64,000 nt of DNA from the NCBI RefSeq assembly GCF_024700075.1, contig NZ_JAJONE010000001.1:1240001-1304000 (forward strand), in the 5' to 3' direction. Below the pieces are notes generated by a model, which was given only the letters and a program-made list of their open reading frames with translations, was not told where the DNA came from and searched no databases. Origin of the DNA: Hymenobacter sp. J193 (GTDB lineage Bacteria; Bacteroidota; Bacteroidia; Cytophagales; Hymenobacteraceae). A program made the position numbers and the translations under genes. This document shows, in pieces, positions 17,340-26,141 of the stretch (positions are counted from its first letter, which is position 1; every line of letters begins with the position of its first letter).

Positions 17340-17493
17340 GATTCAGGGAGCCGCTTGGTGAAACAAAACAAGCTCTAAAGCACCGCGTTTGCGCACACAT
17401 GCCACCCTACACGGCAATTTTGTATCTCTGATCATGTAGGCGGCCGCCCAGCTTCTTGTCCGCAACTCAACTGAAGTGTCATCTACCTTCACG

Positions 17494-17529
17494 CCAAGAG
17501 CCCGCCTGGACGTCCAGACGGGCTCTTGG
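17494..17529 (-). terminator. Stem-loop downstream of icd
   Basis: CCAAGAGCCCG (17494-17504) pairs with CGGGCTCTTGG (17519-17529), 19 bases after the icd stop. There is no T run on the minus strand, so it may stabilise the 3' end rather than terminate. Confidence 0.6.
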
Positions 17530-17547
17530 TATAGCAGCCTGCAGCGC

Positions 17548-18780
17548 TTACTTGCTCAGCTTGGCTTTCAGGTTTTCGTCCAGCGCGGCCAGGAACTCCT
17601 CTGTGTAGAGGTAGTCGCGGCCGTGCTCCACGTTGTTGCCGTGGATGCAGACGGCCAAATCCTTAGTCATCTTGCCGCTTTCCACGGTTTCGATGCACAC
17701 CTGCTCCAGCTTCTGGCAGAAGTCGATGAGCTCCTGATTGCCGTCCAGCTTGCCGCGGAACTCCAGGCCGCGCGTCCAGGCGAAGATGGAGGCAATGGGG
17801 TTGGTGGAGGTGGGCTTGCCTTTCTGGTGGTCGCGGTAGTGGCGCGTTACGGTGCCGTGGGCAGCTTCAGCTTCCATAGTGCCGCCGTCGGGCGTTACCA
17901 GCGTGGAGGTCATCAGGCCGAGTGAGCCGAAGCCCTGGGCTACGGTGTCGCTCTGCACGTCGCCGTCGTAGTTTTTGCAGGCCCACACGAAGTTGCCGTT
18001 CCACTTCAGCGCCGAGGCCACCATGTCGTCGATGAGGCGGTGCTCGTAGGTGATGCCGGCTTCCTTGAACTTAGCCAGGTAGTCCTGCTCGTAGATTTCC
18101 TGGAAGATGTCCTTGAAGCGGCCGTCGTACTTTTTCAGGATGGTGTTCTTGGTGCTCAAGTACAGCGGCCAGCCCTTCATCAAAGCCTGGTTGAAGCAGG
18201 CGTGCGCAAAGCCGCGGATGCTTTCGTCGGTGTTGTACATGGCCAGGGCCACGCCGTCGCTCTTGAAGTTGAACACCTCAAACGACTGGGCTTCGCCGCC
18301 GTCTTCGGGCTGGAAGGTGATGGTGAGCTTGCCCTTGCCCTTGGTGACGAAATCGGTAGCGCGGTACTGGTCGCCGAAGGCGTGGCGGCCGATGCAGATG
18401 GGGGCGGTCCAGTTGGGCACCAGGCGCGGCACGTTGCTCATCACGATAGGCTCGCGAAAAACGGTACCATCCAGTATATTGCGGATAGTGCCATTCGGCG
18501 ACTTCCACATCTGCTTGAGGTTGAACTCTTTTACCCGCTCCTCGTCGGGAGTGATGGTGGCGCACTTGATGCCCACGCCGTACTGCTTGATGGCGTTGGC
18601 CGCGTCGATGGTTACCTGGTCGTTGGTCTCGTCGCGGTACTCGATGCCGAGGTCGTAGTACTTGATGTCGAGGTCGAGGTAGGGCGTGATGAGCTTGTCC
18701 TTGATAAACTTCCAGATGATGCGCGTCATTTCGTCGCCATCAAGCTCTACTACGGGGTTGGCTACTTTGATTTTGGTCAT
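17548..18780 (-). CDS. icd: NADP-dependent isocitrate dehydrogenase (eukaryote-type)
   Basis: 410 residues from the ATG at 18780 ([20 protein letters not shown]). The sequence is of the homodimeric eukaryote-like class: [50 protein letters not shown], substrate Ser/Asn/Arg residues in that block, [20 protein letters not shown], and the NADP motif [13 protein letters not shown]. It converts isocitrate to 2-oxoglutarate with production of NADPH. The 21 residues that extend the frame upstream to 18843 are not conserved-looking and are left out. Confidence 0.95.
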   Translation of the reverse strand: MTKIKVANPVVELDGDEMTRIIWKFIKDKLITPYLDLDIKYYDLGIEYRDETNDQVTIDAANAIKQYGVGIKCATITPDEERVKEFNLKQMWKSPNGTIRNILDGTVFREPIVMSNVPRLVPNWTAPICIGRHAFGDQYRATDFVTKGKGKLTITFQPEDGGEAQSFEVFNFKSDGVALAMYNTDESIRGFAHACFNQALMKGWPLYLSTKNTILKKYDGRFKDIFQEIYEQDYLAKFKEAGITYEHRLIDDMVASALKWNGNFVWACKNYDGDVQSDTVAQGFGSLGLMTSTLVTPDGGTMEAEAAHGTVTRHYRDHQKGKPTSTNPIASIFAWTRGLEFRGKLDGNQELIDFCQKLEQVCIETVESGKMTKDLAVCIHGNNVEHGRDYLYTEEFLAALDENLKAKLSK

Positions 18781-18954
18781 GGAGGTGAGCGGGTTTAGCT
18801 GGTGTTTCGGGGTATTGACGGGCTGTACTGCGGGCCAGCGCATAACTGAACCGTGCGCGGCGGCGCATTTCCCAGGCCAATAATAAGGGAGTATTCTTCA
18901 TCACCCGCTACCCGACCTCTACAAACCGCCCAGAAACGGTGCCGGCCGGTGCGG

Positions 18955-19686
18955 TTAGCGCCTCCCCTCCTGCCCGCCCACGCTGAAGATGAGGCCGAAA
19001 TTGAACACGGAGTTGGCGGCCTTCATGTACTTGCGGTGGCGCAAGCCGAAATTGCTGCCGCTGATAAACTGAAACTGCACCGGCCCGAACAGCCCCACGC
19101 GCGTCCAGGTAATCGGCTCCAGCAGAATGTTGGTTTCGCTGGGACCGGGCTGGTTGTTGAGCTGAAAGTCGTACATGTTCATATAGCTCACGCGCAGGGC
19201 CGTGCCGTAGCTGATGGGCCAGTCGCGCTGGAGCAGGTGCACGGTCTTGCTGTCCTTGGAAGAGTAGTTTACCTGCACGAAATACTTTTCGAGGCGGGCG
19301 TCGCGGCGGTCCGTGACGAGGCCTTCCCGGGTACGCTCGGTACGGTGGCTGGTGCCAAAACCATAACCGGCGTAGGCCTCAATGACGCGCTTGTCGCCGA
19401 GGCGGGTGAAGTAGCCCACGCCCAGCTCGCCGAAGTCGTGGTCGAGGACCTTCTTCTTTTTATCGGTGTGCAGGAAGGAGGCTGTGCCGATGATGCCCAG
19501 GTGGTTGGTGGCCGCGTAGGCGGCCTGGGCCGTGAAGTTGCCCTGAAAATTAACTTGGGCGCCCCCACTGAACTCGCCTTTCTGGGTGAGCAGGGGCGCA
19601 TTGGGAGCCGGCGGAAAGTACATGGAGGCGCAGCTGCTCAGCGTCAGCGGCAAGCCGGCCAGGGCCACTCGGAAGGCGTTTCGCAT
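18955..19686 (-). CDS. Outer-membrane lipoprotein of unknown function
   Basis: 243 residues. The signal ends in the lipobox L-S-S-C (MRNAFRVALAGLPLTLSSCA). The mature part consists of alternating polar/hydrophobic strands (GGAQVNFQGNFTAQAAYAAT, VIEAYAGYGFGTSHR, ALRVSYMNMYDFQLN, SVFNFGLIFSVGGQ), the pattern of an eight-to-ten-stranded outer-membrane barrel. I do not recognise a named family. It follows icd upstream on the same strand but 174 bases away. Confidence 0.7.
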   Translation of the reverse strand: MRNAFRVALAGLPLTLSSCASMYFPPAPNAPLLTQKGEFSGGAQVNFQGNFTAQAAYAATNHLGIIGTASFLHTDKKKKVLDHDFGELGVGYFTRLGDKRVIEAYAGYGFGTSHRTERTREGLVTDRRDARLEKYFVQVNYSSKDSKTVHLLQRDWPISYGTALRVSYMNMYDFQLNNQPGPSETNILLEPITWTRVGLFGPVQFQFISGSNFGLRHRKYMKAANSVFNFGLIFSVGGQEGRR

Positions 19687-19809
19687 CGGTTTCGGGGAAG
19701 GTAGACGGGGCCAGAACGGCGAAAAGGCGGTTTACGTGTGTAGCCGCGGGGCCGAGGGCGCCGTATGGAAGGCGGCGCGGCACTACGGCCGGGCTTTCTC
19801 GGGCACCTT

Positions 19810-21210
19810 ATGGCGGCAGCTACTCTCTCCTGCGACGCATTGATTATCGGCTCCGGCCAGGCCGGCAACCCGCTGGCAACGGCCCTGGCGAAAGCAGGCC
19901 GCAAGGTGGTGCTGGCAGAAAAAAGCCTGCTGGGCGGCTCCTGCATCAACTACGGCTGCTCACCGGTAAAAGCCATGCTGGCCTCGGCCGAGCGGGTACG
20001 GCAGGTGGCCACGGCGGCTGAGTACGGCATCAACACCAGTGCGCCCCGGCCCGACCTGCGCGCTATTGTGGCCCGTAAGGACGCCATTGTGCAGCAGATG
20101 CGCGACGGTGTACGCCATAACCTCACCAGGGAACAGTCGGGCATTACGGTGCTGCACGGGCACGCGACTTTCACGGGCAAGCACATGATACGGGTGGCCC
20201 TGGTGGGTGGAGCGGAGCAAATGGTGAAGGCCCCACTGATTTTCATCAATACCGGCACGCGGGCAGCGGTGCCGGACGTGCCAGGGCTGGTGGAAAGCGG
20301 GTTCCTGACGAACGTGGAAATCCTCGACCTGAAGGAACTGCCCGAGCATCTGCTGATTCTGGGCGGAGGCTACCTGGGGCTGGAGTTCGGGCAGATGTTC
20401 CGCCGCTTCGGCAGCCAGGTGACCATCATCGAAAATGCCGACCACCTGCTGGAGCGCGAAGACCCGGACGTGTGCGCCGCCATGCAGGCCCAATTGGAAG
20501 CCGACGGGGTAGAGCTGGTGCTGGGGGCCGGGGTGCGGCGGGTGTCGCGCAACGCGGCGGGAGAATACACGCTCACAGCCAGCACGGCCAGTGGGGAGCG
20601 GCGCCTGCGCGGCACGCACCTGCTGGTAGCCACCGGCCGCACGCCCAACACCGACGACTTGGGACTGGACGCTGCCGGCATCGAAACGGATGAGCGGGGC
20701 TACGTGCAAGTGAATGAGCGGCTGCAAACAAACGTGCGCGGGGTGTACGCGCTGGGCGACGTGCACCCGGGGCCGCAGTTTACGCACCTAGCCTACGACG
20801 ACTACCGGGTGTTGCGCGACGCGCTGCTGCACGGCAAGCGTCGCTCGGCCAAGGCGCGGCCTCTGCCCTATGTAGTGTTTACGGAGCCGCAGCTGGGGCG
20901 CATCGGCCTCTCGGAGCAACAGGCGCGCCACCAGAAGATTCCGTACCATGTGGCCTCCATGCCGGTGCGAGTAGTGGGCCGAGCCCTGCAAACGGGACAC
21001 ACGGCAGGTTTTATGAAGGTGCTGGTGGACGACCGTCGGCGCATCATCGGGGCGGCCATTTTCAGTGCGCAGGGCGGAGAAATCATGTCAATGATTCAGC
21101 TGGCCATGGCGGGCCGGCTCACGTGCGAGCAGCTGCAAGACACGGTGTTTGCGCACCCCACTTGGGCAGAGGCGCTGAACAACCTGTTTGCGAAGCTGGT
21201 GCGGGGCTGA
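19810..21210 (+). CDS. Pyridine nucleotide-disulfide oxidoreductase (mercuric reductase / dihydrolipoyl dehydrogenase-like)
   Basis: 466 residues from the ATG at 19810. The FAD motif is DALIIGSGQAGNPLATALAK, the redox pair is in GGSCINYGCSPVKAML (two Cys four apart), the NAD(P) motif is LLILGGGYLGLEFGQMF, the second FAD strand is VYALGDVHPGPQFTH, and the dimer His-Glu is in FAHPTWAEALNN. This is the MerA/Lpd superfamily. It lacks an N-terminal heavy-metal domain and the C-terminal Cys pair of true MerA, so dihydrolipoyl-dehydrogenase-like or unknown disulfide reduction is more likely. It stands alone, with no pyruvate dehydrogenase genes nearby. Confidence 0.85.
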   Translation: MAAATLSCDALIIGSGQAGNPLATALAKAGRKVVLAEKSLLGGSCINYGCSPVKAMLASAERVRQVATAAEYGINTSAPRPDLRAIVARKDAIVQQMRDGVRHNLTREQSGITVLHGHATFTGKHMIRVALVGGAEQMVKAPLIFINTGTRAAVPDVPGLVESGFLTNVEILDLKELPEHLLILGGGYLGLEFGQMFRRFGSQVTIIENADHLLEREDPDVCAAMQAQLEADGVELVLGAGVRRVSRNAAGEYTLTASTASGERRLRGTHLLVATGRTPNTDDLGLDAAGIETDERGYVQVNERLQTNVRGVYALGDVHPGPQFTHLAYDDYRVLRDALLHGKRRSAKARPLPYVVFTEPQLGRIGLSEQQARHQKIPYHVASMPVRVVGRALQTGHTAGFMKVLVDDRRRIIGAAIFSAQGGEIMSMIQLAMAGRLTCEQLQDTVFAHPTWAEALNNLFAKLVRG

Positions 21211-21451
21211 GTTACTCCTGAAAGCAGAAAAGGAATAATAAAGAGCGAGTTGGGCAACTGCCAGGCGAAAACCCAGGTCAGTAGGGAAAGGCGCGGCCCG
21301 TCTGTCGGTGGTAAATGTGCTTTTTCGTTGGCGAGGAAAGTGCACGTCGAGCACACTTATCGTTTTGCCCACCCTTGGGCTACGCGGTGCCTTCTTTTTC
21401 AACGATTGAGAAACCAGTGCTTTTAACTACCCAACTACTACCCTTCGCTGT

Positions 21452-22192
21452 ATGCCGAGCACCTCTTTCCTTCAAAAACTTGCTACCTGCCTGGTAGCGG
21501 GACTAGTTGTAGCGGCGCTGCTGCTGGTGCTGGGTAATAGCGGCAGTCTGGCGTGGTTTCCGCCGGTGGTGGTATTTTCGTTGGTGGGTGCGGCTTTGCT
21601 GGTGGCGGTGGTTTTTCCGGTGGTGTGGCAGGGGCTGGAGCGGCGGCAGCGCATCAACTCGGAGCAGGTGTATGGCTGGCTATACGGGGTTATCCGCTAT
21701 GGCTTGGCCTTCAATATTGCCAGCTTTGGCTGGAAGAAGCTCTTTGGCCTGCAGTTTGTGGTGCCGACGGAAATAGCCGCGCAGCCCATGAACCAGCAGT
21801 CGGGGGAGTGGCTGACGTGGTACTACTTCGGGTATTCGGAGGCGTTTGGGCTGATTATAGCCGGGCTGCAGATTGTGGGCGCCGGGCTGCTGCTGTTTCG
21901 GCGGACGCTGTTGCTGGGGGTGTTTCTGTTGCTGGCGGTAATGGGCAATCTGGTCTTGATAAACGTGTTCTACCACCTGAATGCAGGGGCGCTGCTGCAG
22001 TCGGTGGTGCTGACGGTGGGGCTGGTGTTTTTGCTCTGGACGGAACGAGTACGGGTGGTGGCCCTGCTGCTGCAGGCTCACTCGGCGGTGCCCACTCCTA
22101 CGCTGGCGGGCAGCACGAGGCTGTTGCTGCGGTTGTCGGCGCTGGGGCTTTCCCTGCTGTTTGTGTGGTACCTGGCTTCGCAGCTGCCGTAG
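21452..22192 (+). CDS. DoxX-like multi-pass membrane protein
   Basis: 246 residues with about six hydrophobic segments: LVAGLVVAALLLVLG, WFPPVVVFSLVGAALLVAVV, a region around RYGLAFNIASFGWKKLFGLQ, GLIIAGLQIVGAGLLLF, LGVFLLLAVMGNLVLINVFY and a final one at LSALGLSLLFVWYL. The layout and the FGWKKLF and YFGYSEAFG segments resemble DoxX/DUF417-type proteins, but the match is approximate. Function unknown. The 241 bases before it hold no recognisable feature. Confidence 0.6.
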   Translation: MPSTSFLQKLATCLVAGLVVAALLLVLGNSGSLAWFPPVVVFSLVGAALLVAVVFPVVWQGLERRQRINSEQVYGWLYGVIRYGLAFNIASFGWKKLFGLQFVVPTEIAAQPMNQQSGEWLTWYYFGYSEAFGLIIAGLQIVGAGLLLFRRTLLLGVFLLLAVMGNLVLINVFYHLNAGALLQSVVLTVGLVFLLWTERVRVVALLLQAHSAVPTPTLAGSTRLLLRLSALGLSLLFVWYLASQLP

Positions 22193-22536
22193 GAGGCTGT
22201 GGGGCTTGCTGACATGCGTGTTTTGCTCCTACCGCCGCTCGGCTTTGTTAAGTGACGACTACATCCAAGCCGCTGTGCTGCGCGCTCCTGCACCGGCTGG
22301 GCAAACGGCGCGGGCGGATTCGGGGCATAGCCCCTCAGGCGTAGATGTCACTCGGCATAGCCGAGCGACGGCGAGGGGCGACAGGACGGCAGGGGGTGAA
22401 CCGACGGAAGCATGCCGCTTCTATAATGTCACAACGGCGCCGGGATCTGCCTGTTAAAGTGCCGATGTATGGCGTAGGTTTGCGGGATGGCCGGCTCTAT
22501 TGGCTGCTGTACTTACTCTTACCTGGGATACACACG
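22193..22536. other. Intergenic region with short hairpins
   Basis: 344 bases without a supported gene. Two small palindromes are visible, GGGGCATAGCCCC near 22321 and CTCGGCATAGCCGAG near 22351. A promoter-like box is at 22475-22482. Nothing else is recognised. Confidence 0.5.
22475..22482 (+). promoter_or_regulatory. Candidate -7 box (TAGGTTTG)
   Basis: An exact TAnnTTTG match 54 bases before the ATG of the outer-membrane protein gene at 22537. Confidence 0.4.
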
Positions 22537-23235
22537 ATGAAACTATTCTTACCGCTGCTGGGCTTGCTGGGAGCCAAAGCGGCGCAGGCGCAATCGAAGC
22601 TGGGTCCAATCGGCCTGATAGCCGGCTACACCACGCTCAAGGTAGACACGCGGCTGCAACTGGTAGGCCGGTTTCCCGTGTACATTGGCAGCACGGACAG
22701 TGACAACATTCGGGTGGGTGCCTACACCACTTTTCATCTTCCGCATGGCTTACAGTTACGGCCGGAGGTTTCCTACATTAACCACCGCCTCCAGATGAGT
22801 GCCTGGAACCCCGATGTGGACCTGACGGTAGACGACGCCAATTGGATTCAATCCAGTAGGGTGCCGGCCTATAAGCGGCTGGAAGTGGCACCCTTGGTGG
22901 TGAAGCAGTTCAAGTACTGGCAGCTGCATACCGGCCTGTTCGGCTGGTACCGCCTCCCCGACCCGGACGTGGACCAAGTGCCCAGCCAGCGGCCCAACCG
23001 CTACATTTTCTACGATATTGAGCACGGCATCTCGCCCTTCGTGGCTGGGTTCAAGCTGGGCGGGGGCCTCACGCTCGGGCGCCTGCACGCCGATGTGAAC
23101 TTCAGCCGGACGCTGACCAGCATCACCAAGCGCACCATCCTGCACAACGGGGCGCCCACGCTGTTTTTCCCCCGGCTACACGCCTCCAGCTTCACCTACG
23201 ACCTGCGGTTTGACTTGTACAAGCCCAAGGAGTAG
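22537..23235 (+). CDS. Outer-membrane beta-barrel protein
   Basis: 232 residues from the ATG at 22537, with signal peptide MKLFLPLLGLLGAKAAQAQ (A-Q-A cleavage). The mature part has paired strands (LIAGYTTLKVDTRLQL, VGAYTTFHLPHGLQLRPEVS, HTGLFGWYRLPDPDVDQ, FVAGFKLGGGLTLGRLHADV) and ends SSFTYDLRFDLYKPKE, resembling OMP_b-brl_2-type PorT-like barrels of Bacteroidota. Specific function unknown. A terminator follows. Confidence 0.75.
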   Translation: MKLFLPLLGLLGAKAAQAQSKLGPIGLIAGYTTLKVDTRLQLVGRFPVYIGSTDSDNIRVGAYTTFHLPHGLQLRPEVSYINHRLQMSAWNPDVDLTVDDANWIQSSRVPAYKRLEVAPLVVKQFKYWQLHTGLFGWYRLPDPDVDQVPSQRPNRYIFYDIEHGISPFVAGFKLGGGLTLGRLHADVNFSRTLTSITKRTILHNGAPTLFFPRLHASSFTYDLRFDLYKPKE

Positions 23236-23271
23236 GCCGCGCAGCTGCGCCTGGTACGCCCCGCTTCGCAG

Positions 23272-23308
23272 AAACCCCCACCGCAACGCTTGTTGCGGCG
23301 GGGGTTTT
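23272..23308 (+). terminator. Intrinsic terminator
   Basis: AAACCCCCACCGCAACG pairs with TTGCGGCGGGGGTTTT (one mismatch), 37 bases after the stop of the outer-membrane protein gene. Confidence 0.75.
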
Positions 23309-23319
23309 GGCTTTGCCCC

Positions 23320-23486
23320 GGCGCGATTTTAGCGGAGCGTAATTCGTGCCCGGCTATGGCGTGGAGGTTGTACCTCCACTGCCGCAACGCGGCAAGCCGG
23401 AACCGCGTCGTTTGGGTAGTATGGTGCCGGGAGGCACAGCCTCCCGGCATGATGCGGCACGAGTTACGCTCCGCTAAGCTCGCGCC
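23320..23486. repeat. Long inverted repeat, third type
   Basis: The arms at about 23320-23350 and 23455-23486 share TTAGCGGAGCGTAA and CGTGCC as reverse complements (the right arm reads GGCACGAGTTACGCTCCGCT). Inside are at least three small hairpins: TGGAGGTTGTACCTCCA, TGCCGCAACGCGGCA and GCCGGGAGGCACAGCCTCCC. The element lies between two convergent genes and their terminators. Confidence 0.8.
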
Positions 23487-23500
23487 AGTCACCAAAACAG

Positions 23501-23536
23501 AAACGCCCGCCGCAACTCTCGTCGCGGCGGGCGGTT
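23501..23536 (-). terminator. Intrinsic terminator after rny
   Basis: CGCCCGCCGC (23504-23513) pairs with GCGGCGGGCG (23524-23533); on the minus strand it is followed by TTTCTGTTTTG. Confidence 0.8.
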
Positions 23537-23556
23537 TGGGTACTGCTATTTCTCCC

Positions 23557-25251
23557 CTACTTGGCGTAGGATACGGCGCGCATTTCGCGGATGACGGTGA
23601 TTTTGATCTGGCCGGGGTACTGCATTTCCTTTTCGATTTTCTGGGAAATTTCGTAGCTCAGCTCCTGGGCGCGGTCGTCGGTTACGTTGTCGGCGTTTAC
23701 CATCACGCGCAGCTCACGGCCGGCCTGGATGGCATAGCACTGCAGCACGCCGTCGAAGCCCACGGCCGTTTCTTCCAGCTGCTTGAGGCGCTTGATGTAG
23801 CTTTCCATCATCTCGCGGCGGGCGCCGGGGCGGGAGCCACTGATGGCGTCGCAGGCCTGCACGAGGGGCGAAATCATGGCCGTCATCTCGATTTCGTCGT
23901 GGTGGGCACCGATGGCGTTGACCACATCGGGGTGCTCCTTGTACTTCTTGGCCATTTCCATACCCAGGATGGCGTGGGGCAGCTCGGGCTCCTCGGTGCT
24001 CACCTTGCCGATGTCGTGCAACAGGCCGGCGCGCTTGGCGTGCTTCACGTTCAGGCCCAGTTCGGCAGCCATGGTGGCGCAGAGGTTAGCTACTTCGCGG
24101 GAGTGCTGGAGCAGGTTCTGGCCGTAGGAAGAGCGGAAGCGCATGCGGCCCACCATCTTGATGAGCTCGGGGTGCAGGCCGTGAATGCCGAGGTCGATGA
24201 TGGTTTTCTCCCCGATTTCCACGATTTCCTCGTCGATGTTCTTGCGGGTTTTAGCTACAATTTCCTCGATGCGGGCCGGGTGAATGCGGCCGTCCTTCAC
24301 CAGCAAGTGCAGGGAAAGGCGGGCCACCTCACGGCGCACCGGGTCGAAGCCGGAGATGATAATGGCCTCGGGCGTGTCGTCCACGATGATTTCGACGCCG
24401 GTAGCGGCTTCGAGGGCGCGGATGTTGCGGCCTTCGCGGCCAATGATTTTGCCCTTCACATCGTCACTTTCGATGTTGAAGATGCTCACGCAGTTCTCGA
24501 TGGCGTGCTCGGCGGCGGTGCGCTGGATGGTTTCGAGCACCACCTTCTTAGCGTCTTTGGTGGCCGTGAGCTTGGCCTGGGCCACCACGTCCTTGATGTA
24601 GGAGCTGGCCTGAATCTGCGCTTCGTTTTTGAGGCTCTCAACCAGCTGCTCGCGGGCTTCGGAGGCGGTGAGGCCTGAAATGGTTTCGAGCTGCTGCTGC
24701 ACCTGGCGCTGCTTTTCACCGAGGTCCTGGCGGGTGGTTTCGAGCTCGTCTTCCACTTCCCGCTCGCGCTGCTCCAGCTTCGCCAGCTGATTTTCGAGCA
24801 CGCTTCTGCGTTTTTCTTCCTGAGCCTCCAGCCGCTCGCGCTGCTGCTGGGCCTGGGTTTCAATCTTTTCGCGGGTGGCATCCAGCTCTTTTTCCTTGCG
24901 CTGAATCTGCTCGAGTTGCTTCTGGGTGGTCTGGGTGAGCTGCTTGATACTTTGCTCCTGCTCCACTACGGTGGCCCGGCGCTCGGTGAGTTCCTGGTCG
25001 AGGGCCAGCTTTTGGCGGCGGCTTTCCTGCTCAAACTCCTGCTTAAGGGTGCGGAACTTGTCTTTGGATTGCTGAATCCGCTCGTCGCGGATGCGGTTGG
25101 CCTGCTGTTCGGCCTCGGTTAGCAGCTGCTGGGCGCGGGTTTTGGCGTCGGCTTCGTGGTCCTGCCGGGCCTTGCCGGCCTGCAGGCGCCCCAGCACAAA
25201 GCCGACCATAAGGGCGGCTACGGCTAAGACGATATAAAGAGTGTCGGACAT
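23557..25251 (-). CDS. rny: Ribonuclease Y
   Basis: 564 residues. An N-terminal membrane anchor ([19 protein letters not shown]) leads into a long charged coiled coil (about residues 30-215). A KH domain follows with [20 protein letters not shown], then an HD domain with [20 protein letters not shown] and the metal motif [10 protein letters not shown], and the C-terminal RNase Y region ending in [14 protein letters not shown]. It is a membrane-bound endoribonuclease that initiates mRNA decay. It lies downstream of zapA in the usual Bacteroidota pheT-zapA-rny order. A hairpin sits directly before its ATG. Confidence 0.95.
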   Translation of the reverse strand: MSDTLYIVLAVAALMVGFVLGRLQAGKARQDHEADAKTRAQQLLTEAEQQANRIRDERIQQSKDKFRTLKQEFEQESRRQKLALDQELTERRATVVEQEQSIKQLTQTTQKQLEQIQRKEKELDATREKIETQAQQQRERLEAQEEKRRSVLENQLAKLEQREREVEDELETTRQDLGEKQRQVQQQLETISGLTASEAREQLVESLKNEAQIQASSYIKDVVAQAKLTATKDAKKVVLETIQRTAAEHAIENCVSIFNIESDDVKGKIIGREGRNIRALEAATGVEIIVDDTPEAIIISGFDPVRREVARLSLHLLVKDGRIHPARIEEIVAKTRKNIDEEIVEIGEKTIIDLGIHGLHPELIKMVGRMRFRSSYGQNLLQHSREVANLCATMAAELGLNVKHAKRAGLLHDIGKVSTEEPELPHAILGMEMAKKYKEHPDVVNAIGAHHDEIEMTAMISPLVQACDAISGSRPGARREMMESYIKRLKQLEETAVGFDGVLQCYAIQAGRELRVMVNADNVTDDRAQELSYEISQKIEKEMQYPGQIKITVIREMRAVSYAK

Positions 25252-25252
25252 G

Positions 25253-25289
25253 AGCTATGGGGGGTTGGAAAAGGTGAGTACACCCATAG
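25253..25289 (-). promoter_or_regulatory. Hairpin abutting the rny start codon
   Basis: On the coding strand GCTATGGG (25289-25282) and CCCATAGC (25260-25253) form a perfect 8-bp stem that ends one base before the rny ATG. It could control access to the start or mark the end of a structured RNA in the 125-base zapA-rny gap, which also contains GGCGGAGCAAGCGGCTCTGCC-like pairing near 25320-25340. Confidence 0.4.
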
Positions 25290-25376
25290 CAGAGAACTGC
25301 GGAACCACTGAAGGCCGGATGGCAGAGCCGCTTGCTCCGCCCCCCAGCCGGGCCCTAAACGTACGCGGCTACGCCG

Positions 25377-25667
25377 CTACCCGAGTACTACCCCCGACAA
25401 CAGCTCGTCCAGGCGCGCGATGCGCTCGGTCAGGGCTGCGTCGGTACCGTCCTTCTCCTTACCCACTTTCAGGCGGTCGGCCATGGTGGCCAGGGCCAGC
25501 ATGGCCAGCAAGTCCTGCTTGTCCTGGATGCCGTACTGGTCCCGGAACTCGCGCAGCCGCTCGTTGAGCATGCGCCCGGCCAGGCGCAGACGCTCCTCGT
25601 CCTGGGCAGCTACCCGCATGGGGTAGTCACGGTCGGCAAGGCGGATTTTGATGGAAAGCTCGGACAT
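25377..25667 (-). CDS. zapA: Cell division protein ZapA
   Basis: 96 residues. MSELSIKIRLADRDYPMRVA, followed by EERLRLAGRMLNERLREFRD and LLAMLALATMADRLKV, is the ZapA pattern: a short beta domain, then a long dimer/tetramer helix. ZapA bundles FtsZ filaments at the division ring. It lies 27 bases downstream of a small coiled-coil gene that could be its partner. Confidence 0.85.
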   Translation of the reverse strand: MSELSIKIRLADRDYPMRVAAQDEERLRLAGRMLNERLREFRDQYGIQDKQDLLAMLALATMADRLKVGKEKDGTDAALTERIARLDELLSGVVLG

Positions 25668-25694
25668 CAGCAGGCGGGCAGGATTGGATGGTGG

Positions 25695-25991
25695 TTACTC
25701 CCTCAAATAGGCAAGGCACTTATCTATTTCGCGGATGTATTCGTTGAGGCGAAGTTTTAGCTCGTTGACGTTGGCAGGTTCTCCTGCTATGGTATTGACA
25801 AGTTTAGTGATATTCTCCTGATTCTGGAAATCCTTGAGTTGCCGCTCCCGGTCGCGCACGTCGGCGCGCAGGTGCTGAATGGTGGTTTGGGCATCGGCCA
25901 GCTCCTCGCGCAACTGCTGATAGGCAGCCACTAAGGTGGTTACCTGCCGCTCCAGGCGGTCAAGTTGAGCAAGCTGCTGGGTTGAGGCCAT
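25695..25991 (-). CDS. Small coiled-coil protein between pheT and zapA
   Basis: 98 residues from the ATG at 25991 (MASTQQLAQLDRLERQVTTL). Residues 5-65 are one predicted coiled coil with heptads of Leu/Val, followed by NELKLRLNEYIREIDKCLAY, a conserved-looking amphipathic ending. I recognise the position (between pheT and zapA in Bacteroidota) rather than a named family. A ZapB-like division role is plausible from size and context but not shown. Confidence 0.7.
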   Translation of the reverse strand: MASTQQLAQLDRLERQVTTLVAAYQQLREELADAQTTIQHLRADVRDRERQLKDFQNQENITKLVNTIAGEPANVNELKLRLNEYIREIDKCLAYLRE

Positions 25992-26001
25992 TTTATAAAA
26001 G

Positions 26002-26141
26002 AGTTTCTGGTTTCTGGTTGCTAGTTTCTGGTCAATACTCGGCTTTACACGCTTGAAGACGGCGGGGTGAGGCAGCAACCAGCAGCTGAACGGCACAACC
26101 CGGGCATCTAAACTAGAAACAAGCAACCAGAAACCAGAAAC
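26002..26141. repeat. Inverted word-repeat arms between pheT and the coiled-coil gene
   Basis: The left arm (26002-26032) is made of GTTTCTGGTTTCTGGTTGCT-like words; the right arm (26111-26141) is its approximate reverse complement (CTAGAAACAAGCAACCAGAA). The interior (about 78 bases) lacks the type A or B palindrome. The right arm begins immediately at the pheT stop (TAA at 26142-26144). Confidence 0.75.

Noticed and set aside
19810..21210. A mercury-resistance determinant
   Set aside because: The reductase lacks the heavy-metal domain and C-terminal Cys pair, and no merR/T/P genes are adjacent.
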